From Paenibacillus sp. BIHB 4019 (GTDB lineage: Bacteria; Bacillota; Bacilli; Paenibacillales; Paenibacillaceae): a DNA stretch of 64,000 nucleotides. The notes below the pieces were generated by a model. It had not been told where the DNA came from. It searched no databases and saw nothing but the letters and a program-made list of their open reading frames with translations. Position numbers and translations under genes: made by a program. The stretch covers positions 3,290,001-3,354,000 of the forward strand of contig NZ_CP016808.1 of the NCBI RefSeq assembly GCF_002741035.1, written 5' to 3'. Shown piece by piece: positions 25,799 through 34,980 of the stretch. Within the stretch, counting starts at the first letter, position 1, and every line of letters begins with the position of its first letter.

Positions 25799-27277
25799 AT
25801 GCAGAAACCATATGAATTACCTCGTGCAACACCGGAAAGTCAGGGAATAAGCTCGCAGGCTATTCGTTCTTTTTTGGCAGGCATTGCAGATAATAAGTTG
25901 GAGCTGCATGGCTTGATGCTTGTCCGGCATGGGCATGTCGTAGCCGAAGGGTGGTGGACGCCCTATCAAGCAGACAGGCAGCATATTGCTTACTCGCTCA
26001 CTAAAAGCCTGAGTTCAATGGCGATTGGCTTCGCGGTGGAAGAAGGGCTGCTTTCCGTGGAGGATGCGGTGCTGGACTATTTTCCCGAGGAAGCGACCGA
26101 GGAGGTCAAAGCCAATATGGGCGGGCTTAAAATTCGCCATTTGCTTACGATGTCCACCGGACATACAAACGACACGGCACGCTTTGATATGTTCCAATCC
26201 TGGCTGTCGGATCACGTCACTCCCAAAGTAGGAGACCGGGCCGACCGCAATTGGATAAAAGGATTTTTCGAGCAGCCGATTGATCGTGAGCCGGGCTCTT
26301 TTTTCCTCTACAACAGCGGGGCCAGCCATATGCTGTCCGCGCTTGTACAGCGGGTGAGCGGCCTTGCGCTGCCGGACTATTTAATGCCGCGGCTGTTTGA
26401 GCCGCTAGGTATTGAGCGTCCAGCATGGGATGCGGCGCCTGATGGTGAAGCTACTGGGGGCTGGGGAGCCAGGCTGAAAACGGAGGATTGGGCGCGTTTT
26501 GGCCAAATGCTGCTGGATAAAGGCATGTTTAACGGCAAGCGGATTATTTCCGCCGAATGGATTGAACAGGCGACTGCCAAGCAGGTGGACAACATCAATC
26601 ATGGGGACGTCGTAACAGGCTCCGGCACAGATTGGCAGCAGGGCTATGGCTATCAATTTTGGCAATGCAGACATGGCGCCTATAGAGGCGATGGGGCTTT
26701 CGGCCAATATTGCGTCGTCCTGCCGGAGCAGGATGCGGTAATTGCCATCAACAGCTTTGTGCAGGATATGCAGCTAGTGATGGACATGATGTGGGAGCAT
26801 TTGCTGCCGGCCATGCTGCCGCATGCGCTGCCAGAAAATAAAGCTGAGCTGGCGGACTTGCGGGAGAAGCTGGGCAGCCTTGCTCTTGTGGAGCGCGCTG
26901 CGCAGCCACGTCCTCTATTTGCCGAAGGCACGATTCGTTATGAGGTTGAGCCAAACGAGGATGGGGTCACAGAGCTTAGCCTGACTTTTGGCGGAGAAGT
27001 GACAACTTTAATGTGGAGCGATGCAGCAGGTGTGCATCGTCTGGACTCTGGTCATCAAGAATGGTATTATGGCAATGAGCTGGCCTATGAGGCCACAGCA
27101 TCCCGTGCGACATGGCTGAGCAGCGACATGCTGGTTTTCGATATTTGCCGCGTCTTTACGCCTTATCATGACGAGGTAATATGCACATTCAGCGGCAGCC
27201 GTATTACGATCGCCTACAAGCATTTTGATTTTATAACCCGGCATGGCGAGCTTGCTGGCGAGCGGCTTTCAATCTAG
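25799..27277 (+). CDS. Beta-lactamase-family serine hydrolase
   Basis: A 492-residue protein of the class C beta-lactamase/penicillin-binding family. Catalytic SxxK is SLTK (66-69) and YxN is YNSG (about 171-174). The final 130 residues form a separate beta-rich domain. No signal peptide is seen, so it is probably cytoplasmic with an esterase or peptidase role rather than antibiotic resistance. AAGGAGA precedes the ATG. Confidence 0.9.
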   Translation: MQKPYELPRATPESQGISSQAIRSFLAGIADNKLELHGLMLVRHGHVVAEGWWTPYQADRQHIAYSLTKSLSSMAIGFAVEEGLLSVEDAVLDYFPEEATEEVKANMGGLKIRHLLTMSTGHTNDTARFDMFQSWLSDHVTPKVGDRADRNWIKGFFEQPIDREPGSFFLYNSGASHMLSALVQRVSGLALPDYLMPRLFEPLGIERPAWDAAPDGEATGGWGARLKTEDWARFGQMLLDKGMFNGKRIISAEWIEQATAKQVDNINHGDVVTGSGTDWQQGYGYQFWQCRHGAYRGDGAFGQYCVVLPEQDAVIAINSFVQDMQLVMDMMWEHLLPAMLPHALPENKAELADLREKLGSLALVERAAQPRPLFAEGTIRYEVEPNEDGVTELSLTFGGEVTTLMWSDAAGVHRLDSGHQEWYYGNELAYEATASRATWLSSDMLVFDICRVFTPYHDEVICTFSGSRITIAYKHFDFITRHGELAGERLSI

Positions 27278-27332
27278 CATTTGACGACTAATCTATTAAA
27301 CTTGAAGCTGCGGAGAAAGGAGGCCTTTGGTC

Positions 27333-27389
27333 ATGAAGCGTTTGTGTCATAGCCGTATAATGTCCATGGGCCTCTACGGGCCGTTTTAA
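27333..27389 (+). CDS. Possible 18-residue leader peptide
   Basis: ATG with AAAGGAGG nine bases upstream opens an 18-codon frame (MKRLCHSRIMSMGLYGPF). It is followed by an imperfect long hairpin (about 27398-27457) and a terminator. The ribosome binding site is strong but codon evidence is too short to be sure. It may be a regulatory peptide or simply chance. The gap 27278-27664 otherwise holds the terminator and repeat copy A. Confidence 0.35.
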   Translation: MKRLCHSRIMSMGLYGPF

Positions 27390-27462
27390 GCATAAGCATG
27401 AAGAGGAAGTGGCTTATTTATTATAGGCTTCTGCCGCAGGCAGCTTCTCTTCATATGCAGGA

Positions 27463-27495
27463 AGACCGTAGGCTGATGGCTTGCGGTCTTTTTTT
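27463..27495 (+). terminator. Terminator in the gap before the AAA ATPase gene
   Basis: AGACCG (27463-27468) pairs with CGGTCT (27484-27489), with further inner pairing (GGC/GGC offset), and is followed by TTTTTTT. Confidence 0.8.
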
Positions 27496-27499
27496 GTCC

Positions 27500-27598
27500 A
27501 AATATAGGAAATGTATATAATTTCGCCAACCTTTCTCTATATTTCTCGGACTGAAATGCCGCACGCCGCCAGAAGACGGCGATAGCCGCTTCAACTTG
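27500..27598 (+). repeat. Intergenic repeat, copy A
   Basis: Shares with copy B (59449-59546) the blocks AAATATAGGAAA, CCTTTCTCTATATTTCT, GCCGCCAGA and AGCCG plus CTTG at the end, in the same order and spacing over about 98 bases. The 3' half folds into a GC-rich stem (CGCCG/CGGCG). Lies just before the AAA ATPase gene. Confidence 0.75.
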
Positions 27599-27664
27599 TG
27601 CCTGACGGGAGGGGCGGACAAGCCCAATCGTAATTCCTATTTTAAAGGAGATAATGCCCCATTT

Positions 27665-28948
27665 ATGATTACCAAAACGTATAAACCTTATATTTTCAAA
27701 GCAGAAGCAGGCCAGTCCACCGATGATTATTTCAATTATGCAACGGCCGTCCAAACGATTAAGAACATGCTGGAGGAAGCATTCGACTCCCCTATGCAGC
27801 TGTACATGCAGGATGATGGGGACGATGTGTGGGATTGGGTGTCGGATGATCTCGCGAGCGGATACGAAGGGGTAAAGCGGGAGGCTGCTATATACGACTT
27901 GGTGGAGGATCGCTCATTCCGCTTTGAGGATTCGAAGTCTGAAGCCAATTACCGGATTAATCCTTCGCTGCGCAATAATGTCATTACGTATCCCGAATTT
28001 GAGGTAGCTTTCGCGCGTATCCCGTTTTTGCGCCAGTATGGCCTGAATACGGAAGATATTATTTTTGCGAAAAATGATGAGACGATGCGTGCTTTTCTCG
28101 AAGCGATGCAGGCGCGGCAGCTTAGCGAGCGGCGCGTGACGATTTTCACCGATACGAAGGAAGGGTTTGAGCGCAGCAAGGAGCAAATCACGCGTATGGT
28201 AGAGCGCGACGAGGTGATGATGAGCGATTCCTTGAAGCAGCAAATTTATCGTTCCATTGACGAGTTTTTCTCCAGGGATCGCGAGTTTTTCCAAACCTAT
28301 AATGTGCCGTACAAAAGAGGCATTTTACTGTATGGCAAGCCGGGGAACGGCAAGACGACGCTCGTAAAATCAATCGCGGGCAGCGTAGAGGCTCCGGTCG
28401 CCTACTGGCAAATTACCGAATATACGACGAGTGATTCGATTCAACAGGTGTTTTCCGCCGCGATGAAAATGGCGCCTATGATTCTCGTCATTGAGGATAT
28501 TGATTCGATGCCAGATTCTGCACGCTCCTTCTTCCTGAATACGCTCGACGGGGCAACGTCCCGTGAAGGTCTATTCCTGATCGGCACGACGAATTATCCG
28601 GAAAAAATCGATCCGGCGCTCATGAACCGCGCGGGCCGTTTTGACCGGGCCTATGAGATGAAGCTACCGGATCAAGAGCTGCGGCTCGCCTATTTGCAGC
28701 GCAAAGGGTTCGGGAGGCTGGCAGAGGAAGCCGATGGACTTATGGAGGACGCAGCGAAATTTACCGAGGGCTTCTCGTTTGCCCAGCTCAATGAGCTGTA
28801 TGTGTCCGCGGCGCTGCAGAAGCACTATGAGCAAAGTGTAGATTTGAAGCGGGTCATTGAAGAGCTGAAAACAGACTTTGACAAGGATCGCCGCGGAGTA
28901 TGGATGGCTGACAAAGGACAGAAGCCGGTTGGCTTTCAACCGCTTTAA
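27665..28948 (+). CDS. AAA-family ATPase
   Basis: A 427-residue ATPase with a unique N-terminal region (1-215) and a C-terminal AAA module: Walker A GKPGNGKTT (224-232), Walker B ILVIEDID (273-280), sensor TTN (308-310), and NRAGRFDR (321-328) with the arginine finger. The AAA part resembles the FtsH/Bcs1 group; the N-terminal region is not recognised, so the substrate is unknown. The ATG at 27665 is 14 bases from AAAGGAG, a little far, but upstream codons give no better start. Confidence 0.9.
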   Translation: MITKTYKPYIFKAEAGQSTDDYFNYATAVQTIKNMLEEAFDSPMQLYMQDDGDDVWDWVSDDLASGYEGVKREAAIYDLVEDRSFRFEDSKSEANYRINPSLRNNVITYPEFEVAFARIPFLRQYGLNTEDIIFAKNDETMRAFLEAMQARQLSERRVTIFTDTKEGFERSKEQITRMVERDEVMMSDSLKQQIYRSIDEFFSRDREFFQTYNVPYKRGILLYGKPGNGKTTLVKSIAGSVEAPVAYWQITEYTTSDSIQQVFSAAMKMAPMILVIEDIDSMPDSARSFFLNTLDGATSREGLFLIGTTNYPEKIDPALMNRAGRFDRAYEMKLPDQELRLAYLQRKGFGRLAEEADGLMEDAAKFTEGFSFAQLNELYVSAALQKHYEQSVDLKRVIEELKTDFDKDRRGVWMADKGQKPVGFQPL

Positions 28949-28969
28949 GGGCGGCTGGCAGCTAATAAA

Positions 28970-29010
28970 CGTAATCGGATGGCGGCAAAGGATGCTGCCA
29001 TCCGATTACG
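28970..29010. terminator. Stem-loop between the AAA ATPase and hydrolase genes
   Basis: A perfect 14-bp stem (28970-28983 with 28997-29010). There is no clear T-run on either strand, so termination is uncertain. Confidence 0.45.
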
Positions 29011-29039
29011 TCTGAAATGAAAGGAGAGTCGAAACGGAA

Positions 29040-29846
29040 ATGGATTATGGTTCAAATGCAATCTCGGTATCCCGGCATTCGCGTGGACGCCGTCGTTCGC
29101 CTTGGAAGCGAGTGCTGTTGTGGGCAGCCATTGTCGTCATTGTTCTCATCCTGGGAGTTATTTTGTTTTTGCAGGCGAAGACGTATAGTCCGCTGGAAGA
29201 AGCGCTGGCCGCGCTGGATAGTGATGGCTCGGTTCAGGTAAGCGAGCTGAAGCATGGCTACCGTTTTGAGCCGGGGGAGGGCAAAGAACTGCTTTCGCCT
29301 AACATTATTTTTTATCCAGGAGGGCTCGTCAAGCCGGAAAGTTATGCACCGCTTGCAAGGCGCCTCGCAGAAGCAGGACATCGCGTTTATATTGCTTCCA
29401 TGCCATTTAACTTGGCGCTCACTGCGCAGGACCGCGCAGATGAATACATAGCGGAGCATCCAGAAGAAAGCTACGTGATCGGCGGGCATTCACTTGGCGG
29501 AGCATTTGCTGCGAGATATGCAGCAGAGAATCCGGATAAGCTGGCCGGCATCTTTTTCATGGGCGCATATGCCGATGACGGTGCTGATCTAAGCGGCAGC
29601 AAGCTTGCAGCCTTGCAAATTACGGGAACGCTGGATGCTGTGCTGAACAAGGAAACGTGGGAGCAGTCCAAGAAAAATTTGCCTGCGGAGCAGACCGAAT
29701 ATGTATCGATTGAAGGCGGAAATCACGGCGGCTTCGGTACCTATGGCAAGCAGTCCGGCGACAACGATGCAACGATTACGGCATCCGAGCAGGCGGACGA
29801 GGTAGCAGCCGCAATCAATGCTTGGCTTTCGAAGCTGCAAAAATAA
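29040..29846 (+). CDS. Membrane-anchored alpha/beta hydrolase
   Basis: A 268-residue protein. A basic head and one N-terminal membrane helix (about 24-46) anchor an alpha/beta hydrolase domain outside. The nucleophile elbow is GGHSLGG (about 148-154), the oxyanion region IFYPGGLV lies near 88, and the catalytic His is in GGNHGGFG (about 226-233). Similar proteins are carboxylesterase or dienelactone-hydrolase-like. Substrate unknown. AAAGGAG lies 12 bases before the ATG. Confidence 0.87.
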   Translation: MDYGSNAISVSRHSRGRRRSPWKRVLLWAAIVVIVLILGVILFLQAKTYSPLEEALAALDSDGSVQVSELKHGYRFEPGEGKELLSPNIIFYPGGLVKPESYAPLARRLAEAGHRVYIASMPFNLALTAQDRADEYIAEHPEESYVIGGHSLGGAFAARYAAENPDKLAGIFFMGAYADDGADLSGSKLAALQITGTLDAVLNKETWEQSKKNLPAEQTEYVSIEGGNHGGFGTYGKQSGDNDATITASEQADEVAAAINAWLSKLQK

Positions 29847-29851
29847 AACGG

Positions 29852-29900
29852 TTGCAAAAGGATATTTTAGCCATTATAATGACGTTGAAAAGGTTTTCAA
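29852..29900 (+). promoter_or_regulatory. Promoter and palindromic operator of the LacI-family gene
   Basis: TTGCAA (29852-29857), 17 bases, TATAAT (29875-29880), then TTGAAAAGGTTTTCAA (29885-29900), whose arms are perfect inverted repeats around GG. A dyad placed at the transcription start just before a LacI-type gene suggests self-repression. Confidence 0.65.
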
Positions 29901-29927
29901 AAAAAGAAAATAAAGGATGGTTTGGCG

Positions 29928-30983
29928 ATGAAGCCTACGATCCGCGACGTTGCTAGAATGGCTAACGTATCCATCAGCACCGTTTCCCGTGTGATGAATG
30001 CGCCGGAATCGGTCACGAAGGCTAAGCGACAGCGTGTGCTGGAAGCGGTTGAAAGCTTGAATTATCACCCGAATGCGCTGGCCCGAGGTCTTATTTTCAA
30101 AAAGTCGCAAATGCTTGGTGTTCTCATTCCTGACATCCGCAATGCTTATTTTGGCGAAATTATTCGCGGCATGGAGGATGCGGCTAAGCAGCTCGGCTAC
30201 AATTTGATGATTTGCAATACGGACCGAGTGCCGGAGCGAACTATTTCTTATCTGGATACGTTGAACAAGCAGCAGGCCGACGGTTTATTGTTCGTCAGCG
30301 ATTATGTCCAGAAGCAGTATTACGAGACGATGCAAGCTTGCGGTTATCCTGTCGTGCTTGCGTCTACCGTGTCTTTCGAATACGAGCTTCCATCCGTCAA
30401 GGTTGACGAGGAGGCAGCCGCTTTTGAAGCGGTCAGTTATTTAATTGAACAAGGGCACCAGCATATTGGCCTCATCTGCTTCACGCTGCCCGACCCCATC
30501 TCAGGTCAGACCCGCCATGACGGCTTCGTCCGGGCTCTCGAACAAAACAACCTCCATCATTGTGCAGACTACGTAGAGTTTGCAACACACTGGTTTGAAG
30601 AAGCATATGCAGCCACCTCCCGCTTATTCGACCGACACCCACACTTAACTGCTGTATTTGCTTGCTCCGATGAATTTGCAATGGGCGTCATTTCCTGCTT
30701 GCATGACCGCGGAATGCGTGTTCCCGATCAAGTATCCGTCGTAGGCTTTGACAACCTGCGCATGTCCTGGATGACGATACCTAAGCTGACGACGATTGCC
30801 CAGCCCATGTATGCGATCGGTTGGAGAGCTGTAGAAAAAATGCATGAGCAGCTTGAAGGAAGAGAAGCTGCTGTCCTAAGAGAATGGCTTCCTCACGAGT
30901 TAATCGTCAGAGAGTCTACTTTGCCTATGTCCCATACATTGTCTCATGCCTCGCATGACAGCATTGAGAATAAAAAAGCATAG
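29928..30983 (+). CDS. LacI-family transcriptional regulator
   Basis: A 351-residue repressor. The N-terminal helix-turn-helix TIRDVARMANVSISTVSRVMN (3-23) with the hinge NYHPNALARGL is textbook LacI/PurR; the rest is a periplasmic-binding-like effector domain. The ATG at 29928 is preferred over TTG 29922. It lies directly upstream of a carbohydrate importer operon, which it probably controls together with its own gene through the dyads at 29885 and 31123. Confidence 0.95.
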   Translation: MKPTIRDVARMANVSISTVSRVMNAPESVTKAKRQRVLEAVESLNYHPNALARGLIFKKSQMLGVLIPDIRNAYFGEIIRGMEDAAKQLGYNLMICNTDRVPERTISYLDTLNKQQADGLLFVSDYVQKQYYETMQACGYPVVLASTVSFEYELPSVKVDEEAAAFEAVSYLIEQGHQHIGLICFTLPDPISGQTRHDGFVRALEQNNLHHCADYVEFATHWFEEAYAATSRLFDRHPHLTAVFACSDEFAMGVISCLHDRGMRVPDQVSVVGFDNLRMSWMTIPKLTTIAQPMYAIGWRAVEKMHEQLEGREAAVLREWLPHELIVRESTLPMSHTLSHASHDSIENKKA

Positions 30984-31046
30984 GCCGATGCCTATTCGCT
31001 GTTCTTGTCACCCGCGTTTCATTTGCTGAATATGTTTAATGTAAGA

Positions 31047-31061
31047 ATGTAAGCGTATTCA
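31047..31061 (+). promoter_or_regulatory. cre site (CcpA) upstream of the sugar importer
   Basis: ATGTAAGCGTATTCA fits the cre consensus WTGNAANCGNWNNCW at every position. It lies about 210 bases before the binding-protein start, so the importer is probably subject to carbon catabolite control. Confidence 0.65.
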
Positions 31062-31122
31062 TTTCGGGCGGAGCATGGGGCTTCGTCTGCCCTCTCGTTT
31101 CGTTTTAATCGTGAAGGGAGTG

Positions 31123-31136
31123 ATGCAACGTTACAT
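31123..31136 (+). promoter_or_regulatory. Candidate LacI-type operator of the sugar importer
   Basis: ATGCAACGTTACAT is a palindrome with the central CG typical of LacI-family operators. A second smaller palindrome, GAACGTTC, lies at 31208-31215. Either could bind the regulator encoded upstream. Confidence 0.45.
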
Positions 31137-31271
31137 TTTGATGATAGTCTCCATATGAAGACAGCTTCCATGAACGGCGTACAACTGGCATACGTACATC
31201 ATGCAGCGAACGTTCATCAACGAGAATGACTTGCGATTCACTTGACTATGAACGATAAGGGGATGGTTCTT

Positions 31272-32693
31272 TTGAAAAAGCCATTTAAGTTTGGTTATAC
31301 GCTCGTGCTGAGCATGGTATTAATTTTGGCGCTGCTTGTTTCTGCTTGCAGCAGTGGAAATGGCGGGAGCAATAGCGCTGCAAGCGAGGAGCCAGCAGCG
31401 ACAGCTACGCCTGAGGCTAGTGTGGAAGCTACGCAGGAACCGGCAGGAAACGCAGATGGTTCGCCGCTGGAGCAGGCGCTTGCCGGCAACTACAAAGGTA
31501 CCAAAGTTACGATGTTTGGCCCATTCGTAGATGTGGACCAGGCGAAATTCGAGGAGAGCATTAAGGCGTTTGAGGAGCAAACGGGTATCGATATTCAATA
31601 TGAAGGCTCCAAGGAGTTTGAAGCAACGGTTGCTATTCGGATCGATGGCGGCAATGCCCCGGATATTTCCGATTTCCCGCAGCCGGGACTGCTGGCGAAT
31701 TTCGTGAAATCGGGCAAGGTTGTCGATGTGTCGCAATTTTTGGACGCGGATAAGCTGAAGGGCAACTACAATCAGAGCTGGCTGGATATGGCGACGATGC
31801 AAGGGCCAGATGGCCCGGTAATGGCAGGGGTATGGAACCGCAGCAGCGTGAAAAGCCTCGTGTGGTATCCGAAGAAAGAGTTTGATGATGCGGGCTATAC
31901 TGTGCCGAAAACATGGGATGAGCTGCTGGCTCTAACCGAGCAAATCGCGGCAGACGGCGATCCGGCATGGGCCATTGGCATCGAGAGCGGAGCAGCAACC
32001 GGCTGGCCTGCGACTGACTGGATCGAAGATATTATGCTGCGCACCACAACAGCTGAAAATTATGACAAATGGGTCAAAGGCGAACTGCCATTTACAGATC
32101 CTGCTGTGAAAAATGCTTTCGAGAAGCTGTCGCAAATTTGGCTGAACGACGATTACGTATACGGCGGACGCAAGTCGATTGTAACGACCTCATTCGGCGA
32201 TTCGGTGACGCCAATGTTCGATCATCCGCCTAAAGCCTGGCTGCATCGCCAAGCGAGCTTTATTACAAGCTTCTTTCCTGAAGGCTTGAAATCCGGCGAG
32301 GATTATGACTGGTTCTATTTGCCGCCGATTGATGAGGCCTATGGCAATCCTGTACTTGTTGCCGGCGATTTGTATGCGATGCATAACGACCGTCCAGAAG
32401 TGCGCGCGGTTATGGAGTTCTTCACGACAGGCGAATCGATTAAGACTTGGGTTCAGTCCGGCGGAGTGGTCGCGCCAATGAATGATGCAAGCCTCGATTG
32501 GTATCCGACGGATGTGGAGCGCAGAATGGGCGAGCTGGTGAAAAATGCTTCGACGCTTCGCTTCGATGGCTCTGATCTTATGCCTGGCTCGGTAGGAGCA
32601 GGCACGTTCTGGAAAGGCATGACGGACTATATTAGTGGTACCGTTGATTTGGATGGCGCACTTAAAGAAATTCAGTCAGGCTTCAATAATTAA
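31272..32693 (+). CDS. Carbohydrate ABC transporter binding lipoprotein
   Basis: A 473-residue family 1 binding protein with lipobox LLVSAC, followed by a Ser/Ala/Pro-rich tether. TTG 31272 is chosen because AAGGGGA lies eight bases before it and it yields a compact signal (MKKPFKFGYTLVLS...); ATG 31263 overlaps that site. Together with the AglF- and AglG-like permeases downstream it suggests alpha-glucosides as ligand, but this is inference. Confidence 0.92.
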   Translation: MKKPFKFGYTLVLSMVLILALLVSACSSGNGGSNSAASEEPAATATPEASVEATQEPAGNADGSPLEQALAGNYKGTKVTMFGPFVDVDQAKFEESIKAFEEQTGIDIQYEGSKEFEATVAIRIDGGNAPDISDFPQPGLLANFVKSGKVVDVSQFLDADKLKGNYNQSWLDMATMQGPDGPVMAGVWNRSSVKSLVWYPKKEFDDAGYTVPKTWDELLALTEQIAADGDPAWAIGIESGAATGWPATDWIEDIMLRTTTAENYDKWVKGELPFTDPAVKNAFEKLSQIWLNDDYVYGGRKSIVTTSFGDSVTPMFDHPPKAWLHRQASFITSFFPEGLKSGEDYDWFYLPPIDEAYGNPVLVAGDLYAMHNDRPEVRAVMEFFTTGESIKTWVQSGGVVAPMNDASLDWYPTDVERRMGELVKNASTLRFDGSDLMPGSVGAGTFWKGMTDYISGTVDLDGALKEIQSGFNN

Positions 32694-32719
32694 AATTTAA
32701 TTGAAGGAGGGGCTGGGCC

Positions 32720-33802
32720 ATGCTAGCTTCCACGCCAAAAACGAGCAAATCGCGAAACGTTGCCGTTACTCTGGCTGTCGTGCTCGTCAATGCGATTTTG
32801 CACTCAAGCATTTACCTGTTTTTGCGCGATACGAATTTGCCATCTGTATTATATGCTTTGCTTGCTATCATTTGGGGAGTGCTGGGCGTTTATTCGATTT
32901 ATTGGTCGTTTAACTGGGCAGTGGAGCAATATCCAGACATCTGGAAGCGGCGCATCCAGCCCTTTATTTTCGTAGGACCGGCAGCATTGCTGCTCGGATG
33001 GCTGCTGCTCATTCCAACGCTGCGCACCTTCTATATGAGCCTTATGGATGCGGGCACGGAAAATTTCGTCGGCCTCTCCAATTATGCCGCAGTTTTTACG
33101 AATCGCTTGCTGTTAACGGCGCTGCGCAACAATTTGATGTGGGTCGTTTTTGGCGCTACCGCCTGTATCTGCTTAGGGCTGCTGATTGCCGTGCTGGCTG
33201 ACCGCAGCAGCTTCGAGAAGCTGGCGAAGGGCATCATCTTTATGCCCATGGCGATTTCGTTCGTTGCTGCCGGCGTCATTTGGAAATTTATTTATTTTTA
33301 CAAGCCAGGAGATGAGCAAATCGGTTTGCTCAATGCGATCGTGGTCGCCTTCGGAGGGGAAGCGCAGGCTTTCACCAGCATGCTTCAGCCATGGAACAAC
33401 CTTTTCCTCGTCGCCATTCTGATTTGGATGCAGACGGGATTTGCGATGGTGCTGTTCTCGGCGGCGCTCAAGGGCGTGCCAGAGGATATGCTTGAGGCGG
33501 CGCGGATTGACGGCGCGGGGGAAATTCGTATTTTTCGCAGCATCATTATTCCGGCCATTTCAGGAACGATTTTGTCGGTATCGACGACGATTGTTGTATT
33601 TACGCTGAAAATTTTCGATGTCGTCATGGTCATGACTGGCGGGCAATACGATACGGAAGTAGTGGCGACGCAGTTTTACCGCCAGTTTTTCATGTATCGC
33701 AATGCCGGATACGGCTCAACGCTGGCGATTGTGCTGCTCATCGCGGTTATCCCCGTCATCATCATTAATTTGCGGCAGTTTCGGAAGCAGGGGGGATTCT
33801 GA
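32720..33802 (+). CDS. Sugar ABC permease (MalF/AglF type)
   Basis: A 360-residue permease with about eight hydrophobic helices, the first two forming an N-terminal extension. The ATPase-docking EAA loop is EAARIDGAGEIRIFRSIIIP near residues 255-274. AAGGAGG precedes the ATG. Its stop overlaps the next permease start. Confidence 0.94.
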   Translation: MLASTPKTSKSRNVAVTLAVVLVNAILHSSIYLFLRDTNLPSVLYALLAIIWGVLGVYSIYWSFNWAVEQYPDIWKRRIQPFIFVGPAALLLGWLLLIPTLRTFYMSLMDAGTENFVGLSNYAAVFTNRLLLTALRNNLMWVVFGATACICLGLLIAVLADRSSFEKLAKGIIFMPMAISFVAAGVIWKFIYFYKPGDEQIGLLNAIVVAFGGEAQAFTSMLQPWNNLFLVAILIWMQTGFAMVLFSAALKGVPEDMLEAARIDGAGEIRIFRSIIIPAISGTILSVSTTIVVFTLKIFDVVMVMTGGQYDTEVVATQFYRQFFMYRNAGYGSTLAIVLLIAVIPVIIINLRQFRKQGGF

Positions 33803-34896
33803 TGAAGCGGACAAGGAAAAAGACGATGTCGAAAACGATCGTCAACGTCATACTCGCTTTTATTTGCTTCATCTGGCTCATTCCAACGGCAGGCCTCTTG
33901 GTCTCCTCGTTCCGGCCTGCAGTTGATATTTTGCAAACCGGCTGGTGGACGGTATTCCCGCACCGCGATTATGTCACGCAATCGACGATTGCGCTGCCGA
34001 AGGAAACGGATTTGCGCCAGCCGATTGAGGTGAATGGCGAGGTGTTTAACGATGATCAGCTGCGCAGCGGCGTCACGGCGCAGGATGGCAGCAGGCTGAT
34101 TTGGGAAAACCGCCGGGCGCGTACGATCCAGGTGCAGCAGCCGGACTGGAAGGTAAACACGAATTTTACGCTGGAAAACTACAATGGCGTGCTGACGGGC
34201 AAAAACTTTGAAATAATGCAGGCAGATGGCACGCTTAGATCGCAAAAGGGAGAAGGGCTTTCCAAAGCCTTCCTCAATACGATGGTTGTGACGATTCCAT
34301 CGACGATTATTCCGATCCTGATCGCGACATTTGCCGCGTATGCTTTTGCATGGCTGCGGTTTCCGCTGCGGCGATCGATGTTTGTCGCCGTCATTATGAT
34401 GCTCGTTGTGCCGCTGCAGGTTGCGCTCATCCCGATTTTGAAGGATTACACGGCACTCGGCCTCAATGGCAGCTACCTGGGCATATGGATTGCGCATACG
34501 GGCTTCGGCCTGCCGCTGACGATTTATTTTATGTATACGTTCATTAGCCAGCTGCCCAAGGATCTGTTCGAATCGGCGTTTATGGACGGAGCTTCGAACT
34601 TCACGATTTTTACACGGCTCATACTGCCATTGTCGGTTCCAGCGATTGCGTCCATTGGCATTTTCCAGTTTCTCTGGGTGTGGAACGATTATTTAGTATC
34701 CTTGGTGTTCATCGGCAGTCAGCCGGATGTGCAGGTCATGTCTATGCGAATTGCCGCAATGGTAGGGTCAAAAGGAAGCGATTGGCATCTGCTGACGGCA
34801 GCTGCATTCGTCTCGATGCTGATGCCGCTAACCGTATTTTTCGCCCTGCAAAAATATTTTGTCCGAGGCTTATTGGGCGGCTCGGTGAAAGGTTAG
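33802..34896 (+). CDS. Sugar ABC permease (MalG/AglG type)
   Basis: A 364-residue permease. After the first helix there is an extended external segment of about 100 residues (about 45-150), a feature of AglG-like alpha-glucoside permeases, then five helices. The EAA loop is ESAFMDGASNFTIFTRLILP. The start overlaps the upstream stop by one base. No ATPase gene follows; a shared MsmX-type ATPase encoded elsewhere is expected. Confidence 0.93.
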   Translation: MKRTRKKTMSKTIVNVILAFICFIWLIPTAGLLVSSFRPAVDILQTGWWTVFPHRDYVTQSTIALPKETDLRQPIEVNGEVFNDDQLRSGVTAQDGSRLIWENRRARTIQVQQPDWKVNTNFTLENYNGVLTGKNFEIMQADGTLRSQKGEGLSKAFLNTMVVTIPSTIIPILIATFAAYAFAWLRFPLRRSMFVAVIMMLVVPLQVALIPILKDYTALGLNGSYLGIWIAHTGFGLPLTIYFMYTFISQLPKDLFESAFMDGASNFTIFTRLILPLSVPAIASIGIFQFLWVWNDYLVSLVFIGSQPDVQVMSMRIAAMVGSKGSDWHLLTAAAFVSMLMPLTVFFALQKYFVRGLLGGSVKG

Positions 34897-34980
34897 GCAG
34901 CGAGTGGCGCCTCTCCTTCAAGAAACCCGTGCGTATGCCTGAAAGATTGGGTACAATAGCTGGGTAGGAGGAGATTGAGG

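Noticed and set aside
25799..27277. Antibiotic-resistance beta-lactamase
   Set aside because: SxxK and YxN motifs are present but there is no export signal and the length and C-terminal domain fit general serine hydrolases.
27390..27500. T-box or other known riboswitch before the AAA ATPase gene
   Set aside because: The T-box sequence and other riboswitch landmarks are absent; only hairpins and a terminator are seen.
33676..34497. 273-codon antisense frame over the second sugar permease
   Set aside because: His/Arg/Asn-rich shadow of a permease gene.
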